Shown here: in pieces, positions 24,688-33,858 of the stretch
How positions within the stretch are numbered: position 1 is the stretch's first letter
How the letters are laid out: every line of letters begins with the position of its first letter
Assembly: GCF_001442625.1 (NCBI RefSeq)
Contig: NZ_LMZQ01000025.1
Span: forward strand, 1 to 39,169
Source: Pedobacter ginsenosidimutans
Lineage (GTDB): Bacteria > Bacteroidota > Bacteroidia > Sphingobacteriales > Sphingobacteriaceae
DNA length: 39,169 nt
Direction: 5' to 3'
The notes under the pieces: model-generated
Database searches by the model: none
Seen by the model: the letters and a program-made list of their open reading frames with translations, nothing else
What the model was told of the DNA's origin: nothing
Made by a program: the position numbers and the translations under genes

Positions 24688-25749
24688 ATGAACCAAACAT
24701 TCGAACTCGATAGTAATCCACACACCAGGTTAAATATATTAACTGGCGAATGGGTTTTAGTTTCTCCGCACCGTACTAAAAGGCCTTGGCAGGGTAAGAT
24801 TGAAGATGTAACGCCAGATAACCGTCCGGAATATGACCCTAAATGTTATTTATGTCCTGGTAATGGCAGGGCAGATGGCGATAGCAATCCAGAATATACC
24901 GAAAGCTTTGTATTTAACAATGACTTTGCTGCGTTGCTTGAAGATACGCCTGCTGGTAATATGAATGAAGATGATTTATTGGTAGCCAATAATCAGAGAG
25001 GGCTTTGCAGGGTGATCAGTTTTAGTCCGAAACACAATCTCACACTTCCTGAAATGAGTGTCGAAGCCATAACTGCTGTGGTAAATGTTTGGCAAAATGA
25101 ATTTAATAGCCTTGCTGAAAATGATTGGATCAAATACATTCAGATTTTCGAAAACAAAGGCGAAATAATGGGCTGTAGTAATCCACACCCACATGGTCAG
25201 ATCTGGTCGCAGAGCGATATTCCATTAGAAATTGCTAAAGAAACCGAACGTCAGAAAACATACTATGCTATTCACAGAAGAAGTTTGCTTGGCGATTACT
25301 TAAAACTGGAGCAAAAGAAAAAAGAGCGTATTATATTCGAAAACGATCATTTTGCTGTACTTGTTCCTTTTTGGGCAGTTTGGCCTTACGAAACCATGAT
25401 TATCAGTAAACGCCATGTAAATAGCATTAAATTATTTACCAAAGCAGAAAAGAAATCGTTAGCCGAAGCCATTAAGCTATTAACAACCAAATACGATAAC
25501 CTGTTCGAAACCTCTTTTCCATATTCAGCAGGCATGCATCAGGCACCAGTAAACAACGGATATTACCCTGAATGGCATTGGCACATGCATTTTTATCCGC
25601 CATTGTTGCGCTCGGCATCAGTTAAAAAATTTATGGTAGGTTACGAAATGTTGGCTAACCCTCAGCGCGATATTACGCCTGAGTTTGCCGCAAACCGTTT
25701 AAAAGAAATGTCTGCAATTCACTATAAAACCAACAAAACCGAAGACTAA
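24688..25749 (+). CDS. galT: Galactose-1-phosphate uridylyltransferase
   Basis: A 353-aa enzyme of the Leloir pathway that exchanges UMP between UDP-glucose and galactose-1-phosphate. The active-site triad His-Pro-His is at residues 167-169 in CSNPHPHGQIW, with His169 the expected nucleophile. An N-terminal CYLCPGN (Cys53, Cys56) matches the zinc-site cysteines of the family, and the C-terminal NNGYYPEWHWHMHFYPP holds the second set of conserved histidines. Length is as expected. It is the first gene of a three-gene operon; galK begins 11 bp downstream. The operator upstream suggests control by the divergent Nudix regulator. Confidence 0.97.
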   Translation: MNQTFELDSNPHTRLNILTGEWVLVSPHRTKRPWQGKIEDVTPDNRPEYDPKCYLCPGNGRADGDSNPEYTESFVFNNDFAALLEDTPAGNMNEDDLLVANNQRGLCRVISFSPKHNLTLPEMSVEAITAVVNVWQNEFNSLAENDWIKYIQIFENKGEIMGCSNPHPHGQIWSQSDIPLEIAKETERQKTYYAIHRRSLLGDYLKLEQKKKERIIFENDHFAVLVPFWAVWPYETMIISKRHVNSIKLFTKAEKKSLAEAIKLLTTKYDNLFETSFPYSAGMHQAPVNNGYYPEWHWHMHFYPPLLRSASVKKFMVGYEMLANPQRDITPEFAANRLKEMSAIHYKTNKTED

Positions 25750-25760
25750 AATATTAAATA

Positions 25761-26912
25761 ATGAATGCACAAGATTTAAAAAATACTTTTAAAAAGCTTT
25801 TCAATGCTGAGCCGATTTTGGTCCGCTCACCTGGAAGGATAAACATTATTGGCGAGCATACCGATTATAATGGTGGTTTTGTAATGCCAGCTGCTATTGA
25901 TAAAGCCATTTATGTTGCCATATCAAAAAGAGAAGATGATGAAATACATTTATTTTCTGAAAGCTACCAGCAGTTTGATATTTCATCGATAAAAGATCTA
26001 AATAAATCAGAAAACAGTTGGGCCAACTACATTTTGGGCGTTGCTGATCAGTTAAAAGAAAGAGGTTATAAATTAGGCGGCTTTAACTTTTATATCGATG
26101 GTGATGTGCCATTGGGCGCTGGTTTATCATCGTCAGCCGCTGTAGAATGTGCTACCGGTTTTGCACTTGATCAACTTTTTTCGCTTTCCATCCCTAAAAT
26201 GGATATCGCATTGATTGCACAAAAGGCAGAGCAGACTTTTGCTGGTGTTAACTGTGGTATTATGGATCAGTTTGCCTCTGTATTTGGTAAGAAAGATCAG
26301 GCCATTATGCTCGATTGCAGATCGATGAAACACATTTACATTCCTTTAAAACTCGATGGATATAAACTTTTGCTTTTAAATACGAATGTAAAACATGCAC
26401 TTGCCGATTCTGCCTACAACAAAAGAAGATCGCAGTGCGAACAAGGTGTTGCCTGGATAAAGGAGCATTACCCAAATGTAAGTACGCTTCGCGATGTGGA
26501 TTTAACCATGTTAGAAACTCATGTTAAGCCAAAAGATCTGGAGGTTTACACCAAATGTAGTTTTGTAGTGAAAGAAATCGGTCGTTTATTAACCGCTGCG
26601 GAGCAACTGGAAAATGGTAATCTGCAGGGTTTGGGCAACCTGATGTTCGAAACCCATGAGGGCTTAAGCAAAGATTACGAAGTGAGCTGTAAAGAATTAG
26701 ATTTCCTGGTTGATGCGGTTAAACCTCTTGATTATGTGTTAGGCGCCAGGATGATGGGCGGTGGTTTTGGTGGTTGTACCATCAATATTGTTAAGGAAGA
26801 AAAAATCGCTGATTTAATTGAAGCGTTATCTTCAAAATATTTATTGCAGTTCGGACTCAAGCTTGGTTCCTACACCGTTCAAACTGATAATGGAACCAGC
26901 TTATACAGCTAA
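25761..26912 (+). CDS. galK: Galactokinase
   Basis: A 383-aa GHMP kinase that phosphorylates alpha-D-galactose at C1 with ATP. The galactokinase signature is complete: GRINIIGEHTDYNGGFVMP at residues 25-43, where Glu32, His33 and Asp35 contact the sugar. The phosphate-binding PLGAGLSSSAA lies at residues 117-127. Motif 3, MMGGGFGGCTI, is near the C-terminus. A CGIMDQF segment holds the conserved catalytic Asp. Length is usual. It lies 11 bp after galT and 39 bp before the symporter, and no epimerase (galE) or mutarotase (galM) accompanies them, so those must be elsewhere. Confidence 0.97.
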   Translation: MNAQDLKNTFKKLFNAEPILVRSPGRINIIGEHTDYNGGFVMPAAIDKAIYVAISKREDDEIHLFSESYQQFDISSIKDLNKSENSWANYILGVADQLKERGYKLGGFNFYIDGDVPLGAGLSSSAAVECATGFALDQLFSLSIPKMDIALIAQKAEQTFAGVNCGIMDQFASVFGKKDQAIMLDCRSMKHIYIPLKLDGYKLLLLNTNVKHALADSAYNKRRSQCEQGVAWIKEHYPNVSTLRDVDLTMLETHVKPKDLEVYTKCSFVVKEIGRLLTAAEQLENGNLQGLGNLMFETHEGLSKDYEVSCKELDFLVDAVKPLDYVLGARMMGGGFGGCTINIVKEEKIADLIEALSSKYLLQFGLKLGSYTVQTDNGTSLYS

Positions 26913-26951
26913 AATTTAAATAACCCAAGGTATACTAACCAAAATAAATCA

Positions 26952-28628
26952 ATGAAAAATAACTTATTAGACACGAAGGATTACATTGTATTTGCAATTT
27001 ACTTCGTTATTGTGGCCGCTTATGGGCTCTACATTTACAACAAGAAAAAGTCAGAATCTACGGGTTCTAAAGATTATTTTCTTGCTGAAGGCTCTTTAAC
27101 CTGGTGGGCAATCGGCGCATCGTTAATTGCATCTAATATTTCTGCAGAGCAGTTTATCGGTATGAGCGGATCAGGTTTTAAAATGGGATTGGCCATTGCA
27201 ACCTACGAATGGATGGGCGCATTAACCTTAGTGGTTGTTGCGGTATTCTTTATTCCGGTTTACCTGAAAAACAAAATTGCTACAATGCCACAATTCCTAC
27301 ATCAGCGTTATAACGGAACGGTAGCCATGATTATGGCTGTTTTCTGGTTATTACTTTATGTGGTAGTTAACTTAACCTCGATCCTTTACTTAGGTGCTTT
27401 AGCGGTAAGCAGTATTTCTGGTTTCGATTTAAGTTTCTGTATGTACGCCATTGCAGGTTTTGCCATTATTATTACGCTTGGCGGAATGAAAGTTATTGGA
27501 TATACCGACGTTATCCAGGTGTTTTTCTTAATTCTCGGTGGTTTGGCCACTACCTATTTGGCTTTAAACTTAGTTTCTACCCATTATGGAACAACAGGTA
27601 TTTTTGAAGGCTATAGTTTAATGACTTCAAAAGCTTCTGAACATTTTCACATGATTTTAAAACCAGATAACGAAAATTACATCGATTTACCCGGCTTAAG
27701 TGTGCTTGTAGGTGGTATGTGGATTGTGAACTTAAATTACTGGGGCTGTAATCAATACATTACTCAACGTGCTCTGGGTGCTAACCTGGAGACTGCCCGC
27801 GGAGGTATTCTTTTTGCTGCATTCTTAAAATTGTTAATGCCAATTATTGTTGTGTTACCAGGTATTGCAGCTTATGTTTTATATAAAGATGGCGCCTTTC
27901 AAGCGGAAATGCTGCAAGATGGATCAGTAAATCCAGATCGTGCATATCCGGTATTGCTGAATTTACTGCCTGCCGGATTAAAAGGACTTTCGTTCGCAGC
28001 ATTAACTGCTGCAGTGGTAGCCTCTTTGGCTGGTAAAGCAAATAGTATTGCAACTATTTTTACGCTGGATATTTACAAAAAAGTATTAAAGACCGATGCT
28101 ACTGAGAAAAATTTAGTAACAACAGGTAAGATTTCGATTATTGTAGCGATGATTCTTGGCGTATTAATTGCACCACATTTAGGAATCGATAAAAAAGGTG
28201 GTTTCCAATATATCCAGGAGTATACAGGTTTTGTTTCTCCGGGTATTTTTGCCATGTTTATTTTGGGTTTCTTTTGGAAAAGAACAACTTCAAGTGCAGC
28301 ACTATTCGCTACCATCGGTGGTTTCGGTTTGTCGATTTTGCTTAAATTCTTACCTAAACTTACAGATCTTTCATGGTTATCAGGAATGGGTTTCTCTGTT
28401 AAAAATGCAACAGGTGTTTACGAAATTCCATTTTTAGATCGGATGGGCTTTGTATTTGTATTCTGTATCCTTGGTATGGTTATTATCAGTTTAGCGAGCA
28501 ACAAAGTTAAGGCAGAAGCTAAAGGATTAGCCATTGATGCTAAAATGTTCAAAACCTCTACCAGTTTTGCAGTAGGAGCTTTAATCATCATCGGATTATT
28601 AGTTGCACTTTATAGTGTATATTGGTAA
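26952..28628 (+). CDS. Sodium/solute symporter (SSS family), SGLT-like, probable galactose transporter
   Basis: A 558-aa inner-membrane protein with about 14 hydrophobic segments. SSS features include LAEGSLTWWAIGASLIASNI near residue 43, EQFIGMSGSGFKMGLA, WNLNYW-like IVNLNYWGCNQYITQRAL, and KLLMPIIVVLPG. A later GLSFAALTAAVVASLAGKAN segment lies where SGLTs carry the Na2-site serine region. The combination is that of Na+/glucose-galactose cotransporters such as Vibrio SglT. As third gene of the gal operon it most likely imports galactose released in the periplasm by GH35 and GH43 enzymes. A rho-independent terminator follows 20 bp after the stop. Confidence 0.93.
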   Translation: MKNNLLDTKDYIVFAIYFVIVAAYGLYIYNKKKSESTGSKDYFLAEGSLTWWAIGASLIASNISAEQFIGMSGSGFKMGLAIATYEWMGALTLVVVAVFFIPVYLKNKIATMPQFLHQRYNGTVAMIMAVFWLLLYVVVNLTSILYLGALAVSSISGFDLSFCMYAIAGFAIIITLGGMKVIGYTDVIQVFFLILGGLATTYLALNLVSTHYGTTGIFEGYSLMTSKASEHFHMILKPDNENYIDLPGLSVLVGGMWIVNLNYWGCNQYITQRALGANLETARGGILFAAFLKLLMPIIVVLPGIAAYVLYKDGAFQAEMLQDGSVNPDRAYPVLLNLLPAGLKGLSFAALTAAVVASLAGKANSIATIFTLDIYKKVLKTDATEKNLVTTGKISIIVAMILGVLIAPHLGIDKKGGFQYIQEYTGFVSPGIFAMFILGFFWKRTTSSAALFATIGGFGLSILLKFLPKLTDLSWLSGMGFSVKNATGVYEIPFLDRMGFVFVFCILGMVIISLASNKVKAEAKGLAIDAKMFKTSTSFAVGALIIIGLLVALYSVYW

Positions 28629-28648
28629 ACGATAGTGCATAAAATAGG

Positions 28649-28683
28649 AAAGGGATAAAGTCATTAGATTTTATCCCTTTTTT
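28649..28683 (+). terminator. Terminator of the galT-galK-symporter operon
   Basis: AAAGGGATAAA (28649-28659) pairs with TTTATCCCTTT (28670-28680) over 11 bp with a 10-nt loop, and the T-run continues past the stem. Confidence 0.85.
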
Positions 28684-28928
28684 CGTTTAAAATATCCGAT
28701 TACTTTTAAATTTAAACCTTAATGTTTTTAATTCTTTAATGATAAAACTAACCGTCGTAAAAGATCCCGAAATAAGTTCAGGAAGACGAATCTCTCTTGT
28801 AATCGTGATGCTGTCCCGAATCTTCGGGATCAGTATCTTTCCTGTTAAAACAAGTTAAAGAGGACGCTCACATTTAAATTTTGGCCTTTAAACCTTAATT
28901 TTCTTCATTACTTAATGGTTAACCCACG
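28684..28928. repeat. Intergenic repeat region with TCCCGAA / TTCGGGA pairs
   Basis: Between the gal terminator and the antiporter stop codon there is no gene. GATCCCGAA (28763-28771) and TTCGGGATC (28823-28831) form an inverted repeat that encloses GTTCAGGAAGACGA and a local TCCCGAATCTTCGGGA hairpin (28814-28829). This resembles a degenerate copy of the GTCATCCTGAA...TTCGGGATCT intergenic repeat. Confidence 0.5.
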
Positions 28929-30182
28929 TTAATAATCCTCTTCAGTAGCCAATTTCTTCACCAACCACGGCAAGGTAAGTCCTTGTCCGATTAAGGTAAA
29001 CAGTACCACTACAACCGATATAAATATAATAGCATTGCGCTGTGGAAATGCACTTCCGTCCGATAAAGTAGCTGGTAGCCCAATTGCAATAGCCAATGAA
29101 ACAATACCCCTCATACCCGACCAGCTGATGATCAAACTATTCTTGAAATCAAGCAATGCACCCTCAGTAATGCGGTGTTTCCCTTTCTGAAAGGCTTTTT
29201 GAAGATTGAATTTTTGCAGGAAAACACGTGCCATTCTTAACAACAGTGCAACAATCGTAATCACCATTGAATAACCTATGTAAGGTAAAATATCGGCGCT
29301 GTTAATGTTTTTGTATATATAAGGGAATTGTAGCCCAATTAAAATGAAAATCAACCCATTCAATAAAAAAATAATGATGTTCCAAATGTTTTTTGATTGG
29401 TTTTTAAGTTGCTCCGGAAATACTTTGTTGCTGAACCTCGAAATGCCCAATCCTAAAATAACAACTGCAATAACACCAGAAACATGTACTTGTTCTGCAA
29501 TTAAATAGGTAACAAAAGGCATCAATAACATAAAGCTGATGGTAGCCAAACGGTTACTATGGATTCTTTTAATAATGAAGGCGAGAATTTTCGACATCAC
29601 CATGCCGATTAGGAATCCACCAACCATTAAAGCAGCAAATTCAAGCGATGCCTTCCAAAATACAAAGGCTGTTCCTGTTACCGCGGCAACCGCAAAACGA
29701 TAGGCTACAAGTGCAGAAGCATCGTTAACTAAACTTTCCCCCTCCAATATGGTATTGGTTTTGTGAGATAAACCTAATCCTTTGGTAATACTCATGGCAG
29801 CAACTGCATCAGTAGCAGAAAGAATTGCACCTAATACAAAAGATACCGGCCAGCTCATCCCCGGAATCAGGTAGTGTGCCACTACAGCAATACCAATAGC
29901 GGTGATAAAAACCAGCGTAATGGCCAGTGTAAATATGGTGTTGATATTGGTTTTAAATTCCTTGAATGAGATATTAAAAGCGGCATCATAAAGCAATGGC
30001 GGTAGAAATATCAAAAATATAATTTCAGGATTAATATCAATTGGCGGTAAAGATGGAACAAAACCCACTGCTATTCCAGCTATAATCAATAAAATAGGAT
30101 AGGGGATTTTAATTCGATCAGCAATGGCAGAAAGGCCAATCATCACAGCTAAAATAAATATTACAATGGCATAATTTTCCAT
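28929..30182 (-). CDS. CPA1-family Na+/H+ antiporter
   Basis: A 417-aa inner-membrane protein with about 12 membrane segments. Family motifs are FLIFLPPLLYDAAFN, SATDAVAAMSI, and LEGESLVNDASALVAYR, whose Asp in the ND pair is the expected ion-binding residue. SGMRGIVSLAIAIGLP follows near the C-terminus. It lacks the long cytoplasmic C-terminal tail of many NhaP/YjcE proteins. The ATG at 30182 (MENYAIV) is chosen over 30218, because a -7-like ATATTTTG at 30225-30232 (minus) would place the transcription start at about 30218. The following terminator-like signals are weak. Its role in the PUL is not obvious; pH or sodium balance, possibly complementing Na+-driven sugar import, is speculation. 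Confidence 0.9.
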   Translation of the reverse strand: MENYAIVIFILAVMIGLSAIADRIKIPYPILLIIAGIAVGFVPSLPPIDINPEIIFLIFLPPLLYDAAFNISFKEFKTNINTIFTLAITLVFITAIGIAVVAHYLIPGMSWPVSFVLGAILSATDAVAAMSITKGLGLSHKTNTILEGESLVNDASALVAYRFAVAAVTGTAFVFWKASLEFAALMVGGFLIGMVMSKILAFIIKRIHSNRLATISFMLLMPFVTYLIAEQVHVSGVIAVVILGLGISRFSNKVFPEQLKNQSKNIWNIIIFLLNGLIFILIGLQFPYIYKNINSADILPYIGYSMVITIVALLLRMARVFLQKFNLQKAFQKGKHRITEGALLDFKNSLIISWSGMRGIVSLAIAIGLPATLSDGSAFPQRNAIIFISVVVVLFTLIGQGLTLPWLVKKLATEEDY

Positions 30183-30472
30183 ATCTGCAAAACGTGTTTT
30201 TAATAGATGTCGAAACACTTAATGCAAAATATAGGTTTAGAACTGAATTAAAAAGTTTCTGACCGAAATAAATTAATCGATGAAAAGAGGGGAATGTCTA
30301 GAATTCTACTGCGATAAATGCAGATAAATTAGAAGGAGAAAACCTTAATGTCCTTCAATTCTTAATGATACAATAAAAAAGAAAGCATGGATGCATTGCT
30401 AAAACGAGATAATACCGTTTTATAATACGAAAAATTACAGGGGAGGAATGAAAAGTATAGATTAAAAGTGAA

Positions 30473-30787
30473 TTAGCGCTGTAGCCTAGGCCTTTTGCTT
30501 TTAAAAGGTTGGTTGGTTTTTGGCTTTGCCGCTTGAACACCACTTTCCTCTTCCGATATTTTAACTGTAATTACATTGCCTTTAAAAGTTTCGCCATTTA
30601 AGGTAGATACAATATTTTTAGCATCAGGTAAACTGTATATTTCTAAAAAAGCATAGCCTTTACACTTACCAGTAGCTCTATCGCGAACAATTTTAATCGT
30701 TTCTACCCTACCATGAAGGCTAACCAATATTGCCAAATCCATCTCTTGGATATTGTCAGGAAGGCCACCTATAAAAATCTTAACCAT
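30473..30787 (-). CDS. RRM-family RNA-binding protein
   Basis: A 104-aa cytoplasmic protein containing one RNA recognition motif: RNP2 KIFIGGLP at residues 3-10 and RNP1 KGYAFLEI near residue 43, with the intervening RVETIKIVRDRATGKC. A basic, disordered tail (KPKTNQPFKSKRPRLQR) follows. Small RRM proteins of this sort are common in Bacteroidota and cyanobacteria and are often cold-responsive. The start at Met 30787 begins directly at the RRM. The ATG at 30811 would lie only a few bases after the expected transcription start from the exact TAAGTTTG element at 30822-30829 (minus). Confidence 0.92.
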   Translation of the reverse strand: MVKIFIGGLPDNIQEMDLAILVSLHGRVETIKIVRDRATGKCKGYAFLEIYSLPDAKNIVSTLNGETFKGNVITVKISEEESGVQAAKPKTNQPFKSKRPRLQR

Positions 30788-30821
30788 TAATTCAGTAATT
30801 TGAGAGAACATCCGGTTAAAT

Positions 30822-30829
30822 CAAACTTA
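30822..30829 (-). promoter_or_regulatory. -7 promoter element (TAAGTTTG) of the RRM gene
   Basis: On the minus strand TAAGTTTG exactly matches TAnnTTTG, 34 bp before the chosen ATG. A -33 TTG is not clear. Confidence 0.45.
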
Positions 30830-30933
30830 AATCCAGAATTGTTCTTTTAGACCTGCAAAATAAGCAAAATGATATTCTTACCCAAAATAATTAGATGAAT
30901 TTTGCTTCATTTTTATCATAAATTTGTGAAGAG

Positions 30934-30963
30934 CAGACATATATATTGATGTTGACAGACATA
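30934..30963 (+). promoter_or_regulatory. CAGACATA direct repeat upstream of the esterase gene
   Basis: CAGACATA occurs at 30934-30941 and 30956-30963, 22 bp apart (about two helical turns), 43 bp before the esterase ATG. The geometry is like an AraC-type activator site but the sequence differs from the CCCCT repeats, so a different regulator would be involved. Chance in AT-rich DNA is possible. Confidence 0.35.
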
Positions 30964-31006
30964 AAATGTACATTCGCTTTCTAATCATCAAAAAATAGGT
31001 TAAAAT

Positions 31007-32992
31007 ATGAGCATCTCTAAGTTAAAATCTATACTCCTTATTGCATTATTCCTCTTCAGTTCGCTACTAGTACAGTCAAAAATTTTATTGCCATCAGTAT
31101 TTAGCGACAATATGGTTTTGCAGCAAAAAACAAATGCGGCCATTTGGGGTAAAGCTACAGCTGGTAAAGCGGTTAAGATAACAGTTTCGTGGAATAAAAT
31201 TAATTATGGGGCCATTGCCGATGCCAGTGGCAATTGGAAAATTAAAGTGGCAACGCCAGGGTACGGCGGACCATATTCTATCACCATTTCTGATGGAGAA
31301 TTGTTGGTGCTAAACAATGTATTAATAGGTGATGTTTGGATTTGCTCAGGCCAATCGAATATGGAAATGCCTTTAGCGGGGTGGGGGAAAATCCTCAATA
31401 GTGAAAAAGAAATTGCTGAAGCTAAATATCCAAATATCCGTTTATTACAGGCAGATCACATTACCAGCAATTTTCCTATAAACGATGCTAAAGTAGCAAA
31501 TGGCGGATGGCAGGAATGTAGTCCGAAATATGTTGCCGAATTTTCTTCTACCGCATATTTCTTCGCACGAGAAGTGTATGAAAAAACTAAAATCCCTATT
31601 GGCCTAATCCATACCTCTTGGGGAGGAACAATTGCTGAAGCCTGGACAAGTGCCGAATCGCTTAAAAAAATGACCGATTTTTCTGCCGCAGTTGATAAGA
31701 TCCAAAAATTAGCTAAAAATTCTTCAACAGTTTCTTACGAAGAAAAATTGCAGAATTGGGTTAAAATGACAGCCGAAAAAGATTCAGGTTATCAAGCTGG
31801 AGAAACAAAATGGGCTTTGCCAGAAACTACAAACTGGAAAAGCATGACTTTGCCAACTTTGTGGGAAGACGCAGCCCTTAAAAATCTTGATGGCATTGTA
31901 TGGTTTACAAAAAAGATTAACATCCCCGAAAACTGGAAAACAAATGGTGCTAAACTTAATTTAGGTACAATTGATGATAACGATATTACCTTCGTAAACG
32001 GAGTAAAAGTAGGTGAAACGGTAGGGTATAATGTTGGGAGAACATACACGATACCTGCAAACCTGCTTAAAACAGGTGAGAATACCATTACCGTTAGGGT
32101 TTTTGATAGTGGCGGTGGTGGCGGTATATACGGTGATGCCAAAGATTTGAGCTTAACAAACAACACGGCTGAGAAAATTTCTTTAGCTGGCGACTGGAAA
32201 TATAAAGTGGGAGTAGATTTTAAAAATATTGAAGCTAAACCTTACGAAGAAAATGGCCCTAACAGACCAACCGTTTTATACAATGCTATGATTCATCCTT
32301 ACCTGCAATTTTCAATTAAAGGTGCTATTTGGTATCAGGGAGAAAGTAATGCCGATAGAGCTTACCAATACCGCGAATTATTTCCAACGATGATTAAAGA
32401 TTGGCGCCAGAAATGGGGACAGGGAGATTTTCCCTTCTATTTCGTTCAATTGGCCAATTTTATGCAGGTTGATAATACGCCTGTAGAATCTGCCTGGGCT
32501 GAGCTTAGAGAAGCCCAACAAAAAACACTTATACTGCCAAATACAGGTATGGCTACCATTATTGATATTGGTGAAGCAAAAGATATTCACCCTAAAAACA
32601 AACAAGAGGTAGGTAGAAGGTTGGCCTTAATTGCCCTGGCTAAAACGTATGGTCAGAAAATAAACTATTCCGGACCCGTTTATCAATCCAGTAAAGTAGA
32701 AGGAAAACAGATCCGTTTAACTTTTAGCAATACAGAAAATGGATTAAAAGTCGCAAATGGTGCAATACTGACCGGTTTTGCCATCGCTGGAGCAGATAAG
32801 AAGTTTTACTGGGCAAAAGCAAGTATCCAGGGGAACCAAATCATAGTAAGCAGCGATCAGGTGGCAAATCCTGTTGCAGTTCGTTATGCATGGGGAAATA
32901 ATCCTGTGTGTAACCTTATTAGTAATGATGGCTTACCAGCATCACCATTCAGAACAGATACCTGGCAAGGCCTTACATTTGCAAAGAAATAA
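31007..32992 (+). CDS. Sialate O-acetylesterase-type carbohydrate esterase (SASA/SGNH)
   Basis: A 661-aa secreted protein with a signal peptide (residues 1-25, ending LVQSK). The SGNH hydrolase block I is GDVWICSGQSNMEMP with nucleophile Ser117, and the catalytic Asp526-x-His528 is in DIHPKNKQEVG. AIWYQGESNADRAYQYRELF is the conserved middle block. Between them (about residues 255-415) lies an inserted beta-sandwich resembling a galactose-binding domain (WFTKKINIPENW, NDITFVNGVKVGETVGYN). Family members remove O-acetyl groups from sialic acid or from plant polysaccharides; in PULs without sialidase the second role is usual. Here acetyl removal from a plant glycan is the likelier job. It appears to be monocistronic. 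Confidence 0.9.
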   Translation: MSISKLKSILLIALFLFSSLLVQSKILLPSVFSDNMVLQQKTNAAIWGKATAGKAVKITVSWNKINYGAIADASGNWKIKVATPGYGGPYSITISDGELLVLNNVLIGDVWICSGQSNMEMPLAGWGKILNSEKEIAEAKYPNIRLLQADHITSNFPINDAKVANGGWQECSPKYVAEFSSTAYFFAREVYEKTKIPIGLIHTSWGGTIAEAWTSAESLKKMTDFSAAVDKIQKLAKNSSTVSYEEKLQNWVKMTAEKDSGYQAGETKWALPETTNWKSMTLPTLWEDAALKNLDGIVWFTKKINIPENWKTNGAKLNLGTIDDNDITFVNGVKVGETVGYNVGRTYTIPANLLKTGENTITVRVFDSGGGGGIYGDAKDLSLTNNTAEKISLAGDWKYKVGVDFKNIEAKPYEENGPNRPTVLYNAMIHPYLQFSIKGAIWYQGESNADRAYQYRELFPTMIKDWRQKWGQGDFPFYFVQLANFMQVDNTPVESAWAELREAQQKTLILPNTGMATIIDIGEAKDIHPKNKQEVGRRLALIALAKTYGQKINYSGPVYQSSKVEGKQIRLTFSNTENGLKVANGAILTGFAIAGADKKFYWAKASIQGNQIIVSSDQVANPVAVRYAWGNNPVCNLISNDGLPASPFRTDTWQGLTFAKK

Positions 32993-33104
32993 TTGATAAA
33001 AAATTGTGCAATGTGTGTGGTTAAACCCGTGTAATGCAGGCAATATTTAAAGTTACGCTATACTTTGTAGCTTACTTTATATTTTTACTGGCTAACCGGA
33101 AATT

Positions 33105-33497
33105 ATGCCAAATACTTTATCAGACCAGGAAACCATTCTCCTGATTGCAGACCTAGAAGAAAAATTATTAGATGGGTTTAAAAGAACAGACCTGAACACA
33201 CTCGATTTATTGTTCGCTGATGGAATGCTTTTTCATGATCAGTATGGGAATGTGTTGGATAAAGAGATGGATCTGGATGCCTACCGGAGTGGCATGATCA
33301 AAATCACCAAAATCAACGTGTCCAAACGGGAAATACGTGTTTTTGAATCTATTGTTATTGTTTCTGCAAGTCTTTTTATTAAGGGAAGTTATTCAAATAT
33401 TTTACTTAACGGCAAATATCAATGGTTAAGGGTTTGGGGTAAGGTGAGAGAAGATTGGAAAGTAATTTCTGCCAGTTGTACAAGCATTACAGTATAA
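33105..33497 (+). CDS. NTF2-like (DUF4440/SnoaL-type) small protein
   Basis: A 130-aa protein without a signal peptide. The pattern DLEEKLLDGFKRTDLNTLDL, then LFADGMLFHDQYGNVLDKEM, then YQWLRVWGKVREDWKVISAS fits the cone-shaped NTF2-like fold of the DUF4440 family. Members vary from small-molecule enzymes to binding proteins, so no function is assigned. A TATACTTTG element at 33059-33067 resembles a -7 promoter and would give a leader of about 30 nt. It lies between an esterase and GH127 but has its own promoter-like region, so a functional link to polysaccharide use is doubtful. Confidence 0.8.
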   Translation: MPNTLSDQETILLIADLEEKLLDGFKRTDLNTLDLLFADGMLFHDQYGNVLDKEMDLDAYRSGMIKITKINVSKREIRVFESIVIVSASLFIKGSYSNILLNGKYQWLRVWGKVREDWKVISASCTSITV

Positions 33498-33858
33498 AAT
33501 AATTTGCTTAAAAATAAGAACGGGGAATAACCAATGGCTATCCCCCGATTCTAAATTAACGCTCTCTAGATCTAATATAGAACTAATCTCAGTTTCAACC
33601 AAAAGCTTGATGGGCGAAGAAGACCAATGCTTATCATGGAGGGTTAAAAATAGGTGTATATCACAACTTGGTGTAAACCTCCGGCTTTGCAAACTGTATA
33701 ATTTTTTATCTTTCAATTTATTATTTTCAGCGTTTAGGTTTGTTTTAGCCAACTTAACAGTATTTTTAGAATTATTTGAATATAAGGTTACTAAATCGTT
33801 TTAATATTCGCTCATATTTATTAGTTTTATAAAATATTATCTAACCAATAATCCTTTT
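33498..33858. other. 361-bp gap before GH127
   Basis: The gap contains a CGGGGAATA / TATCCCCCG hairpin (33521-33547, one mismatch) that may end the NTF2-like transcript, and an exact TAGGTTTG (33735-33742) that could be the -7 of the GH127 gene. A 65-codon plus-strand frame at 33607-33804 has no recognisable features and is not called. Otherwise I see nothing. Confidence 0.4.

Noticed and set aside
33426..33752. 108-codon minus-strand frame between the NTF2-like gene and GH127
   Set aside because: It overlaps the end of a well-supported gene on the other strand, and its product has no recognisable features.
33607..33804. 65-codon plus-strand frame before GH127
   Set aside because: AT-rich, no motif, contains the probable GH127 promoter element; likely chance.
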